DNA of 64,000 bases, taken from positions 1 through 64,000 of the forward strand of contig NZ_CAMFQO010000004.1 in NCBI RefSeq assembly GCF_945980375.1, given 5' to 3'. Source of the stretch: an uncultured Eubacterium sp. (lineage in GTDB: Bacteria > Bacillota > Clostridia > Oscillospirales > Acutalibacteraceae). A program made the translations under genes and the position numbers. Within the stretch, counting starts at the first letter, position 1, and each line of letters opens with the position of its first letter. The notes beneath the pieces were generated by a model that had not been told where the DNA came from, made no database searches, and saw nothing but the letters and a program-made list of their open reading frames with translations. Below are positions 43,496-51,339 of this stretch, one piece after another.

Positions 43496-44476
43496 ATGCC
43501 TAATTACGAAAAATATAAATGTCCCGTATGCAATCAGCAATTTTCACGAGACGATGACATAGTTACCTGCCCTGAATGCGGTACGCCTCACCACAGAGAA
43601 TGCTATGGCTTAACAGGTCATTGCGTTAACCGTGGCTTACATTCAACAGGCTACAGCTTTTTGGAGGAGCACAAGCCCATTATTCCCGAAAAGCCACAGC
43701 CCGCAATCACAGGCGAATACTATACTCCACAGGGTGACAGCGTCAAAGCGGATAGCAACAATACAGAAAATGACGAGGAGCAATCCCCTATTCCGAGCTT
43801 TCAGCCTATTCAGTTCAACGCACCTCAATACAAGGAGGAGGGCGAAATTGACGGAGTGAGCATAAACGATATTGCGGCAACAGTAAGGACAAATCAAAAA
43901 AGATTTGTTGATGTATTCAAAAAGCAATCACAAGGCAGGAAAAAGCTTGGCTGGAACTGGGGTGCATTCTTTTTCGGTGCTTACTACTATCTTTTCAGAA
44001 AAATGTACAAGCAGGGCTTTGCGTTTTTCTGTATTCAGTTTTCTATCATTATGCTTGGCGATACGGCATTGTTCAAGCTTGCACCAAAGTATATGGCAGA
44101 GCTTCAACGCATAGTAACAACCTTTGACCCAACAGCAGGAACGTTGCCGGATGTCAGCTCACTTATCGGCATTTCCGATGCACAAACCGCAACAACTATC
44201 GCGTATGCAATGTTGGGTGCGCTACTGCTTTTTAGAATTATCATCACAGTATTTGCAGATTACTTTTACAAGGGCACTGTTTTTGACATAATCAAAAAGG
44301 TATCAGCGCAAATTGAAGACGGTGCAAGCTTTATTTCCTCCCCGTTTTTCACACAGGAAACAGGGCTTAACCAGGATCAAATGAGAAGAATGTATCTTGG
44401 CAATCGCGGCGGAGTGTCATTGTTTGCACCTATGTTGGCGTACTTTTTATTCTACATCGTAACATCATTTATTTAG
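43496..44476 (+). CDS. RING-like zinc-finger (Prok-RING type) DUF2628 membrane protein
   Basis: 326 aa. The N-terminus 'CPVCNQQFSRDDDIVTCPECGTPHHRECY ... GHC' (split here) gives a C-x2-C ... C-x2-C-x2-HH-x2-C cross-brace matching Prokaryotic RING finger family 1. After a low-complexity linker (about 55-145), 'KKLGWNWGAFFFGAYYYLFRKMYKQG' begins a DUF2628 membrane domain with about four helices. Such proteins are common in Firmicutes; no ubiquitin-like system is known for them, so the finger probably mediates protein contacts. It is co-directional with galU (24-base gap). Confidence 0.8.
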   Translation: MPNYEKYKCPVCNQQFSRDDDIVTCPECGTPHHRECYGLTGHCVNRGLHSTGYSFLEEHKPIIPEKPQPAITGEYYTPQGDSVKADSNNTENDEEQSPIPSFQPIQFNAPQYKEEGEIDGVSINDIAATVRTNQKRFVDVFKKQSQGRKKLGWNWGAFFFGAYYYLFRKMYKQGFAFFCIQFSIIMLGDTALFKLAPKYMAELQRIVTTFDPTAGTLPDVSSLIGISDAQTATTIAYAMLGALLLFRIIITVFADYFYKGTVFDIIKKVSAQIEDGASFISSPFFTQETGLNQDQMRRMYLGNRGGVSLFAPMLAYFLFYIVTSFI

Positions 44477-44500
44477 GGTATCACCCGGGAGAAACAATTT

Positions 44501-45376
44501 ATGAAAAAAATAAGAAAGGCTATTATTCCTGCTGCCGGACTCGGCACAAGAGTTTTGCCTGCATCAAAGGCAATTCCAAAGGAAATGCTTAATATTGTTG
44601 ACAAGCCTGCAATTCAGTACATTGTTGAAGAGGCTTTTAACAGCGGTATCGAGGAGGTACTGATTATCACTAACAGGGGTAAGGGCGCAATTGAGGATCA
44701 CTTTGACCACGCGTTTGAGCTTGAGTCAAAGCTTGAAGGAAATCCTGACAAGGCTGACCTTCTTGACTCTGTAAAGGCTTGTGCAAGCCTTGGCAACATA
44801 TACTTTTTGCGTCAAAAGGAAACAGGGGGCTTGGGCCATGCCGTACTGTGTGCAAAGTCTTTTGTAGGTGATGAGCCGTTTGCCATTTTGTACGGCGACG
44901 ATGTCATAATAGCCGACAATCCCGTTACAAAGCAGCTCATAGATGCATACGAAAAATACGGCAAGGGTGCAGTAGGTGTTAAGGAGGTTGACACGGAGTC
45001 AATCAAAAAATACTGCTCGCTTGCAGTGGAGCATCTTGAGGGCAACTGCTACAGCTGTAATGATATGATAGAAAAGCCAAAGACAGAGGAAATTATGTCT
45101 AATTACTCTATACTTGGCAGAGTGGTTATGCCACCGGAAATTTTTGAAATTTTGGAAAACACACCAAAGGGTGCAGGAAACGAGCTCCAGCTGACCGACG
45201 CTATGCGTACGCTTGCAAAGACTAAAGGCGTTATTGCCGTTGACTATGACGGAACAAGATACGATATGGGCAACAAGCTTGGTATATTGCAGGCCAATAT
45301 TGAGGTTGGCTTAAAGCATCCGGAGCTTTCAGAGCAGCTTAAGAATTACATAAAGGAGCTAACAAAAAATCTGTAA
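44501..45376 (+). CDS. galU: UTP-glucose-1-phosphate uridylyltransferase
   Basis: 291 aa, normal length. The nucleotide-binding start 'AIIPAAGLGTRVLPASKAIPKEML', 'KPAIQYIVEEA', the metal-binding 'ILYGDDVI' and 'DAMRTLAKTKGV' are diagnostic. It makes UDP-glucose for surface polysaccharides and glycolipids, fitting the neighbouring export and BY-kinase genes. A CCCGGGAGAAAC site precedes the ATG. Confidence 0.95.
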   Translation: MKKIRKAIIPAAGLGTRVLPASKAIPKEMLNIVDKPAIQYIVEEAFNSGIEEVLIITNRGKGAIEDHFDHAFELESKLEGNPDKADLLDSVKACASLGNIYFLRQKETGGLGHAVLCAKSFVGDEPFAILYGDDVIIADNPVTKQLIDAYEKYGKGAVGVKEVDTESIKKYCSLAVEHLEGNCYSCNDMIEKPKTEEIMSNYSILGRVVMPPEIFEILENTPKGAGNELQLTDAMRTLAKTKGVIAVDYDGTRYDMGNKLGILQANIEVGLKHPELSEQLKNYIKELTKNL

Positions 45377-45393
45377 TCCCGAAAGGAACAACA

Positions 45394-46404
45394 ATGAATC
45401 AGTTTAATCAACAAAATCAAGAATATATGCAGGCTATGATGTTTCAAAGGCAGGTAAGCTATATGAAGAAAAAGCAACGCGCCGAAATCCTAAAGGCAGG
45501 ATTTATTCTCGGCGGTGCAATCATTGCTTACATTGTTTTGCAAAGTGTTTGGGCTTTATCTATGCACGCCTTTGGATTAACACAGGTATATGAAGATTCC
45601 GTAATGTTCAAATATGCCTTTAATATTATTGCGGTTGATTTGCTTGCAATGCTTCCTGCGTTCGGTATTGCCGCACTTATGCTAAAGAAAAATTTTGTCG
45701 GTGAATTGCTACCGTCAAAAAAGGTTGGCAAGGCAAAGTTTACTGCTTGGGTTTTGCTTGGAATGGGTGGCGCAATGCTTGCAAACCTGCTTGTATCGTG
45801 GCTTATCACATTTACCAAAGAGGTACTTGGATATGAGCTTACACAAAACGATTACGGCACTGCAAGTGACCCTTTATCACTGTTTGTTATGTTTTTTGCA
45901 ATCGCGGTTGCTCCTGCAATATTTGAAGAGTTTGCGTTCAGGTGCTGTGCGCTCGGCGCGTTAAAAAAGTTCGGCAAGGGCTTTGCAGTATTCTCCGTAA
46001 GCATAATTTTCGGTTTAATCCACGGCAATGTTATTCAGTTTGTTTTTGCATTCTTTGTAGGCTTAATTTTGGCATACATTACGGTACAAACAGACAATGT
46101 ATTGATAGCCATGGTTATTCACGGCATCAATAACGGTCGCTCGGTTATAAACGATATGGTTGAGGCAATGGCAAACGAGGACGTTGCAAACAAGGTTACA
46201 TCTGTCTTGTTTATTGTATTCCTTGTGCTTGGCGTTATCTCGTTAATCTATTTGCTGATAAAAAAATCGTTTAAGAGAGAAAAAAAGCAAATTAACATTT
46301 ACGACAACAACTTTTTTGTAAAGATTGCCTGTATGGCACCGGGTATGATTGTTCCGTTTGCAATACTTATAAAGATGACACAGTCATACGTAACAAAGAT
46401 ATGA
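45394..46404 (+). CDS. CPBP (CAAX/Abi-type) intramembrane metalloprotease
   Basis: 336 aa, eight or so membrane helices. The active-site motifs are 'APAIFEEFAFRCCALGAL' (EExxxR) and 'FGLIHGNVIQFVFAFFVGLIL' (H-x-N..., second histidine region 'HGINNG'). CPBP proteases process prenylated or bacteriocin-related substrates; many act as self-immunity proteins, but no bacteriocin gene is next to it here. It sits 17 bases after galU and overlaps tadA by four bases, so the three are one transcription unit. Confidence 0.88.
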   Translation: MNQFNQQNQEYMQAMMFQRQVSYMKKKQRAEILKAGFILGGAIIAYIVLQSVWALSMHAFGLTQVYEDSVMFKYAFNIIAVDLLAMLPAFGIAALMLKKNFVGELLPSKKVGKAKFTAWVLLGMGGAMLANLLVSWLITFTKEVLGYELTQNDYGTASDPLSLFVMFFAIAVAPAIFEEFAFRCCALGALKKFGKGFAVFSVSIIFGLIHGNVIQFVFAFFVGLILAYITVQTDNVLIAMVIHGINNGRSVINDMVEAMANEDVANKVTSVLFIVFLVLGVISLIYLLIKKSFKREKKQINIYDNNFFVKIACMAPGMIVPFAILIKMTQSYVTKI

Positions 46405-46868
46405 TGAAAAATGCTTTCATGGAAAAGGCGCTTGAGCTTGCAAGGCAAAGTGCCAATGAAGGAGAAGTGCCTGTCGGTGCGGTAATAGTTAAGGATAACA
46501 GAATAATTGCCTGTGGCAGAAACAGACGGGAGCTTGGCAAAAACGCCCTGTATCACGCAGAGATTGAGGCTATCGACAATGCCTGCAAGGCTCTCGGCGG
46601 TTGGAGGCTGTGGCAATGCGAGATGTACGTTACCCTTGAGCCTTGCCCGATGTGTGCAGGTGCAATAATTAATTCTCGAATAAAAGCCGTTTACTACGGT
46701 GCTTCGGACAACAAGGCAGGCAGCTTTGGCTCTGTTGCAGATTTTAATCGACTGCCGTACAATCACAAGCCTGAAATTTATGCGGGCATTATGGCAGACG
46801 AGGCACAGAATCTGCTGACAGAATTCTTTTATAATTTAAGGCAAAATAAAAAATCACGAACCGATTAG
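46401..46868 (+). CDS. tadA: tRNA-specific adenosine deaminase TadA
   Basis: 155 aa. The zinc site is HAE in 'YHAEIEAID' plus 'PCPMCAGAI'; 'NEGEVPVGAVIVKDN' is the usual N-terminal core. TadA converts A34 to inosine in tRNA-Arg(ACG), essential in most bacteria. The start ATG overlaps the CPBP stop (ATGATG). A bidirectional terminator follows. Confidence 0.95.
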   Translation: MMKNAFMEKALELARQSANEGEVPVGAVIVKDNRIIACGRNRRELGKNALYHAEIEAIDNACKALGGWRLWQCEMYVTLEPCPMCAGAIINSRIKAVYYGASDNKAGSFGSVADFNRLPYNHKPEIYAGIMADEAQNLLTEFFYNLRQNKKSRTD

Positions 46869-46897
46869 AGATTTAATCTGTTCGTGATTTTGTTTTT
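46849..46897. terminator. Bidirectional terminator between tadA and leuB
   Basis: AAATCACGAA-ccGATTA...AATCtg-TTCGTGATTT with a T-run on plus and A-run giving U-run on minus. Confidence 0.9.
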
Positions 46898-46914
46898 TAA
46901 TCGTAATTCAATTT

Positions 46915-47985
46915 TTATAGTAAGGATGCAACCCTGTCGCCCATCTGCTGTGTATTAACAGCCTCGAAGCCCTCCTCGTAAATATCGGGAGTTCTAACCT
47001 GAGTGAGCGCAATATCTACTGCCTTTTCTATTGCATCGGCGGCCTCTGCCTGACCGAAGGTATAGCGAAGCATCATAGCTGCCGAAAGAATGGTTGCAAG
47101 CGGGTTTGCCTTGCCCTGACCTGCTATATCCGGAGCAGAGCCGTGAATAGGCTCATACAAACCAAACGTGCCCTCTGCAAGAGAAGCAGAAGCAAGCATA
47201 CCGATTGAGCCTGAAATCATCGAAGCCTCGTCGGAAAGAATATCACCAAAAATGTTTGATGTTACGATGGTATCAAACTGATTTGGGTTACGAACAAGCT
47301 GCATTGCGCAGTTGTCAACATACATATACGAAACCTCAACCTCAGGGTAATCCTTAGCCGTTTCTTCCATAACCTTTCTCCAAAGGCGAGAGCTGTCAAG
47401 AACATTTGCCTTGTCAACGCAGGTAAGTCTCTTTTCACGCTTCATTGCGTATTCAAAGCCAGCCTTAACAATCCTCTTAATTTCGGGATAGGTGTAGCGT
47501 TCGGTATCATATGCGCCTACAACGCCGTTTTCCTCATATGTTCCTCTGTCGCCAAAATAGATACCGCCTGTAAGCTCTCTGACAATAAGGATATCAAGTC
47601 CGTCGCCGATAATTTCCTCCTTAATAGGAGATGCACTTTTAAGCGGTGCAAAAATCTTTGCCGGACGAAGATTTGCAAACAAGCCCAAATCCTCACGAAT
47701 AGCAAGCAATCCCTTTTCGGGACGGTTATTGCCGGGCTGGCTATCCCACTTAGGTCCGCCGACAGCACCCAAAAGCACAGCATCCGACGCCTTGCAGGCA
47801 TCTGCCGTTTCCTGCGGGTAAGGCACACCTGTTGCGTCAATTGCACATCCGCCCAAAAGCTGATAGTTGTAATTGCACTTAAAGCCGAATTTTTCTCCTG
47901 CCTTATCCAAAACCTTTATTGCTTCATCAACGATTTCGGGGCCTATTCCGTCACCCTTCAATACTGTAATATTATAATTGTTCAT
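46915..47985 (-). CDS. leuB: 3-isopropylmalate dehydrogenase
   Basis: 356 aa from ATG 47985, which follows GGAGGAGAACAT; the longer track start has no site. Recognisable blocks are '[19 protein letters not shown]', 'RENTGG'-equivalent '[14 protein letters not shown]' (LeuB-type, not isocitrate dehydrogenase), '[14 protein letters not shown]' and '[14 protein letters not shown]'-like '[18 protein letters not shown]'. It performs the oxidative decarboxylation step of leucine synthesis. It is downstream of leuA in one transcription unit; leuC and leuD are not in the window. Confidence 0.95.
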   Translation of the reverse strand: MNNYNITVLKGDGIGPEIVDEAIKVLDKAGEKFGFKCNYNYQLLGGCAIDATGVPYPQETADACKASDAVLLGAVGGPKWDSQPGNNRPEKGLLAIREDLGLFANLRPAKIFAPLKSASPIKEEIIGDGLDILIVRELTGGIYFGDRGTYEENGVVGAYDTERYTYPEIKRIVKAGFEYAMKREKRLTCVDKANVLDSSRLWRKVMEETAKDYPEVEVSYMYVDNCAMQLVRNPNQFDTIVTSNIFGDILSDEASMISGSIGMLASASLAEGTFGLYEPIHGSAPDIAGQGKANPLATILSAAMMLRYTFGQAEAADAIEKAVDIALTQVRTPDIYEEGFEAVNTQQMGDRVASLL

Positions 47986-47999
47986 ATGTTCTCCTCCAA

Positions 48000-49736
48000 T
48001 CAGCAAACATCAAAAATTCCGGGCATGGTGTCATCACGCATTGTATCAGGCTGATCACGGTTGATTGCACAGATAACACCCTTCATACAAGCATAGCCGA
48101 TGTTGTGGCTGACGCCGATACCAAAGATTGTTTTGCCCTGTGGGTTCTTAAGCTGAATGTAGCTGATAGCCTTTGAATCGGAGCCAACAGAAATTGCATG
48201 CTCGTCGTAATCGATAAACTCATATTTGCAAAGCGGGGTTTTGTTCATAGCGTCACAGAATGCGCCTACCGGTCCGTTTCCGTAGCCCTCTATTTGAATA
48301 GGTGCCTCGTCCTTGTACTTAAGAGTGCCTGTAAAATGAACGGTTGTAAGAGTGTCCTCTTCGTTCTTTTCCTCCGCAATCTTATAATTGGCAAGTCTGT
48401 AAGGGCCGTTTACATTTCTGTATTCCTTTTGGAACAGGTCAAATACCTCTTCACTTGTAAGCTCCTTGCCCTTTTCGTCGCAAGCCTTTTGAACAACCGC
48501 ACCAAACTCGGGATGCATAGGCTTTGGCATCTTTATACCGTAATTGTTTGCAAGGATAAATGCTGTACCGCCCTTGCCCGATTGCGAATTGATGCGAATA
48601 ATAGGCTCGTACTCTCTGCCGACATCGGCAGGGTCAATAGGAAGATAAGGAACCTCCCACATATCTGAATGGGTGTCGTCCATATAAATTTTGCCCTTGT
48701 TGATAGCATCCTGATGAGAGCCTGAAAATGCAGTAAACACAAGCTCACCTGCATACGGATGACGTGGCGGAACCTTCATTTTTGTACAACGCTCGTATAC
48801 ATCCTTAATCTTGTTAATATCGTGAAAATCAAGCTGTGGGTCAACGCCCTGGGTCCACATATTAAGTGCAAGGGTTACGATGTCAACATTACCGGTACGC
48901 TCACCGTTACCGAAAAGTGTGCCCTCTATTCTGTCTGCACCTGCAAGCAAGCCGAGCTCTGCGGCTGCAACGCCTGTGCCACGGTCATTGTGTGGATGAA
49001 GAGAAATGATTGCGGCTTCTCTGTTTGGTAAGTGACGGCAAAAATATTCAATTTGGTCTGCGTAGCCGTTTGGAGTTGAGCCCTCAACAGTTGACGGCAA
49101 ATTAAGAATAATCGGATTTTCCTTGGTGATATGAAGCTCCTCCATAACTCGCTTGCATATCTCTACTGCATTATCCATCTCTGTTCCGGAGAATGATTCA
49201 GGTGAATACTCAAAGCGAATGTTAATGTCGGGATTCTTTTTCTTTTCTTCCTCTGTCAATTCGTAAATAAGCTGTGCACCCTTAACGGCAATGTCAATTA
49301 CACCGTCCATATCGGTCTTAAATACGACCTTTCTTTGCAGGGCTGATGTAGAATTGTAAAAGTGAACAATAACGTTCTTTGCGCCGTGGATAGCCTCAAA
49401 TGTCTTTTTGATAAGGTGAGGTCTTGCCTGAACAAGAACCTGAATTGTAACATCATCGGGAATGTATCCACCGTCAATAAGAGTTCTTAAAATTTCGTAC
49501 TCGGTTTCGCTTGCTGACGGAAAGCCAACCTCAATTTCCTTAATTCCGACATCTACAATAGTCTTAAAAAACTCAAGTTTTTCCTGCAAATTCATTGGGT
49601 CAACAAGAGCCTGATTGCCGTCACGCATATCAACAGAGCACCAAACAGGCGCCTTTGTAATTTGCTTTGACGGCCATGTTCTGTCCGGGATGTCTATCGG
49701 CTTAAAGCCAAAATATTTTTTGCAACCTTTGTTCAT
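48000..49736 (-). CDS. leuA: 2-isopropylmalate synthase (LeuA type 2, long form)
   Basis: 578 aa from ATG 49736, preceded by GGAAGGAGATTTTTC. The 90 upstream codons of the track ORF run into the T-box terminator and are not coding. '[16 protein letters not shown]', '[16 protein letters not shown]' (metal ligands) and '[18 protein letters not shown]' mark the catalytic barrel; the C-terminal regulatory domain ('[17 protein letters not shown]') carries leucine feedback inhibition. It condenses acetyl-CoA with 2-oxoisovalerate. Transcription is controlled by the T-box leader upstream. Confidence 0.96.
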   Translation of the reverse strand: MNKGCKKYFGFKPIDIPDRTWPSKQITKAPVWCSVDMRDGNQALVDPMNLQEKLEFFKTIVDVGIKEIEVGFPSASETEYEILRTLIDGGYIPDDVTIQVLVQARPHLIKKTFEAIHGAKNVIVHFYNSTSALQRKVVFKTDMDGVIDIAVKGAQLIYELTEEEKKKNPDINIRFEYSPESFSGTEMDNAVEICKRVMEELHITKENPIILNLPSTVEGSTPNGYADQIEYFCRHLPNREAAIISLHPHNDRGTGVAAAELGLLAGADRIEGTLFGNGERTGNVDIVTLALNMWTQGVDPQLDFHDINKIKDVYERCTKMKVPPRHPYAGELVFTAFSGSHQDAINKGKIYMDDTHSDMWEVPYLPIDPADVGREYEPIIRINSQSGKGGTAFILANNYGIKMPKPMHPEFGAVVQKACDEKGKELTSEEVFDLFQKEYRNVNGPYRLANYKIAEEKNEEDTLTTVHFTGTLKYKDEAPIQIEGYGNGPVGAFCDAMNKTPLCKYEFIDYDEHAISVGSDSKAISYIQLKNPQGKTIFGIGVSHNIGYACMKGVICAINRDQPDTMRDDTMPGIFDVC

Positions 49737-49772
49737 AATGAAAAATCTCCTTCCTTTTAGTGCAAAGGGATA

Positions 49773-50046
49773 TAAAAAATCCCCTACACTCATTAAAGTA
49801 TAGGGGCGTAAAATACGCGGTACCACCCTATTTCAGCAGTAGGTTGAACTGCCCTTTAGCATCTATCAATGCCTTAGCCTGTAACGCGGCCAAACGGACG
49901 GACCTATTGATTACTTTTCAGACCGTCGACTCCACAGAGAGCTATACATTATTTACTGTCCGTCGATTCGCACCAACCACCGACTCTCTGAAGTAAGCAA
50001 ATAATCTTTTTCTGCTTCAACATCTTTAAGGGTACTGTTAAATTTT
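49773..50046 (-). promoter_or_regulatory. T-box riboswitch leader of leuAB
   Basis: The T-box core AGGGTGGTACCGCG is at 49829-49816. Just downstream on the minus strand, CCCCTATACTTTAATGAGTGTAGGGG-ATTTTTT (49806-49773) is the terminator, which competes with the antiterminator formed by the T-box. Upstream is a stem I region with 'AGAGAG...GGTTGGTGCGAA' and closing arms TTACTTCAGA/TCTGAAAAGTAA. Uncharged tRNA pairs with the specifier codon and T-box bulge, allowing read-through. The gene context predicts a leucine codon; a CTC lies in the 3' half of stem I, but I could not fix the specifier loop unambiguously. Confidence 0.92.
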
Positions 50047-50056
50047 CAGTAAATAT

Positions 50057-50084
50057 ATTATACCAAATTTTTATGATTTGTCAA
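50057..50084 (-). promoter_or_regulatory. Consensus promoter of the T-box/leuAB transcript
   Basis: Minus strand TTGACA (50084-50079), 16-bp spacer, TATAAT (50062-50057), immediately before the T-box leader and directly after the phosphoribosyltransferase stop codon. Confidence 0.85.
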
Positions 50085-50090
50085 GACCTT

Positions 50091-50732
50091 TTATATTTTT
50101 GAATATCCGTAGCCGTTGCTGATTGCATCAACAGGAATACCCTTTTGGCAGAGAGGGCAATCGTGCGACGGATAAGAAATATAGCCGGGAATATCCTTTT
50201 CGGTGAACAATGAATTTACAGGAACGCCTGCAATACGGCTTTGCATAGAGAATGCGGATGAAATACCTGCAACCTTGCCGCCGTAGTATGTAACACTTTC
50301 TACTGCCCTTTCGATAGTTCTGCCCGATGTGATACAGGAAATCAAAAGCAAAACATTTTTACCGTAAATCATTCGGCGAAGATTATCTCTGAAAATCAAA
50401 TTGCCTGCGGCATCGTATTCGCTGCCGACAACAAAAACAGTTTGGTCAGGATTTGGTGCCATCATAGACGGATTGGCAAGCTCCATTGCCAAATATGCAC
50501 CGAGAGCCTGAGTTTCGTACAGGCAAAGAACGGTGTCTACATCTATGCCGTTAGTGTTGTAATACTCTGCCAAAAGCTTTGCGGCATCAATGGAATTATT
50601 AAGGTTATGCTTGATGTCGGACGTACCTACATAATAATTGATGTGATTGTTGGCAGAAATAAAGTGCCCGGGCATAACATGAATAAAAACATTTTCGTTT
50701 TTTGGATGCGTAATAGTGTAAACGTTGCTCAT
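50091..50732 (-). CDS. Phosphoribosyltransferase-like protein (orotate PRTase fold)
   Basis: 213 aa. 'VLLLISCITSGRTIERAVESVTYYGG' has the shape of the PRPP-binding loop (four hydrophobics, then xxxTSGRT), although the usual two acidic residues before it are Ser/Cys here. An N-terminal 'VYTITHPKNENVFIHVMPGHF' segment and a cysteine pair 'CPLCQKGIP' near the C-terminus are further features. Substrate unknown; loss of the acidic pair argues for a regulatory or degenerate PRTase. It lies upstream of, and separate from, the leuAB promoter. Confidence 0.65.
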   Translation of the reverse strand: MSNVYTITHPKNENVFIHVMPGHFISANNHINYYVGTSDIKHNLNNSIDAAKLLAEYYNTNGIDVDTVLCLYETQALGAYLAMELANPSMMAPNPDQTVFVVGSEYDAAGNLIFRDNLRRMIYGKNVLLLISCITSGRTIERAVESVTYYGGKVAGISSAFSMQSRIAGVPVNSLFTEKDIPGYISYPSHDCPLCQKGIPVDAISNGYGYSKI

Positions 50733-50833
50733 AAAAAAGCCCCCTTTTTATTTAATATTACACTAAAGCGATAGCTATTGCAAGGAAAAATTTATAAACA
50801 TTATACAAAACTGCTTAAAATGTATACCTTTTA

Positions 50834-51147
50834 TCCCCAAGATTGTTTTTATCCCCTCAGTCGTCATAAATGACGACAGCTCCCCTTACAATAAGGGGAG
50901 CCTTAATTCGTTATAGGATCGTTCGCGTGGCTCCCCTTGAAGCAAGGGGAGCTGTTGAGCACAGCGAAACTGAGGGGATTTACTTATTTACCTTTTATCC
51001 CCTCCGAGTGCTTCGCACTCACCGTCTCGCCTGCCGGCTCGGTCGGTGCTTCTGCATATTCGTGCAGAGGTCTCCACCGGAGACCCACACCCTTAATTAC
51101 ATTATAAGGGGAGGCAAAAAATGCTCCCCTTGTAATAAGGGGAGCCG
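50834..51147. repeat. Palindromic repeat array 1
   Basis: Starts with TTATCCCCAAGATTGTTTTT, then a unit ATCCCCTCAGTC-GTCATAAATGAC-GACAGCTCCCCTTACAATAAGGGGAGCC (50851-50902), an inverted unit GGCTCCCCTTGAAGCAAGGGGAGCTGTTGAGCACAGCGAAACTGAGGGGAT (50929-50979), a third unit from 50998 that is interrupted by a 65-bp nested palindrome (GTCTCGCC...GGAGACCC, 51023-51087), and a final ...GCTCCCCTTGTAATAAGGGGAGCC hairpin. The ORF-track protein at 50870-51196 is a translation of this array. Confidence 0.9.
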
Positions 51148-51166
51148 TAGTAAATTTGATATTGCG

Positions 51167-51325
51167 TTAGAACGGGATTTCCGATGCAGGCTGTGAAGCA
51201 GAAGCTTGTGAGCCGATACCGACCTCGTCAGGACTACCCTCGTAGCCTTCACCCGATGAGGTGGAAATTACATCATTTGTCTGGAACATTACAACCTTAA
51301 TCTCAGGTGTCTCAAATTTCTTCAT
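51167..51325 (-). CDS. 52-aa peptide of the 'MKKFETPEIKVVMF' type (missing from the ORF track)
   Basis: Minus-strand ORF with a strong AAGGAGG ribosome site 10 bases before the ATG and a TAA at 51167. The N-terminus 'MKKFETPEIKVVMFQTNDVI' is followed by 'STSSGEGYEG' and a Gly/Ser/Ala-rich acidic tail. The KKxExPEIxVxxFxxxDVIxTS pattern recurs in short proteins of Firmicutes whose role is unclear. No signal peptide, Cys or Lys-rich end. It starts 14 bases after the stop of the secreted protein gene, so it is probably co-transcribed. It resembles a ribosomal-peptide precursor in size, but no modifying enzyme is nearby. Confidence 0.75.
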   Translation of the reverse strand: MKKFETPEIKVVMFQTNDVISTSSGEGYEGSPDEVGIGSQASASQPASEIPF

Positions 51326-51339
51326 TAACTTGTACCTCC

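Noticed and set aside
45394-46404. Bacteriocin self-immunity role for the CPBP protease
   Set aside because: No bacteriocin precursor or exporter is adjacent; the gene sits in a galU-tadA housekeeping unit.
50870-51196. 108-aa ORF 'APLTIRGA ... APLEARGAVEHSETEG'
   Set aside because: It is a translation of the palindromic repeat array; the same peptide appears at 54780-54965 and 55086-55274 from other copies.
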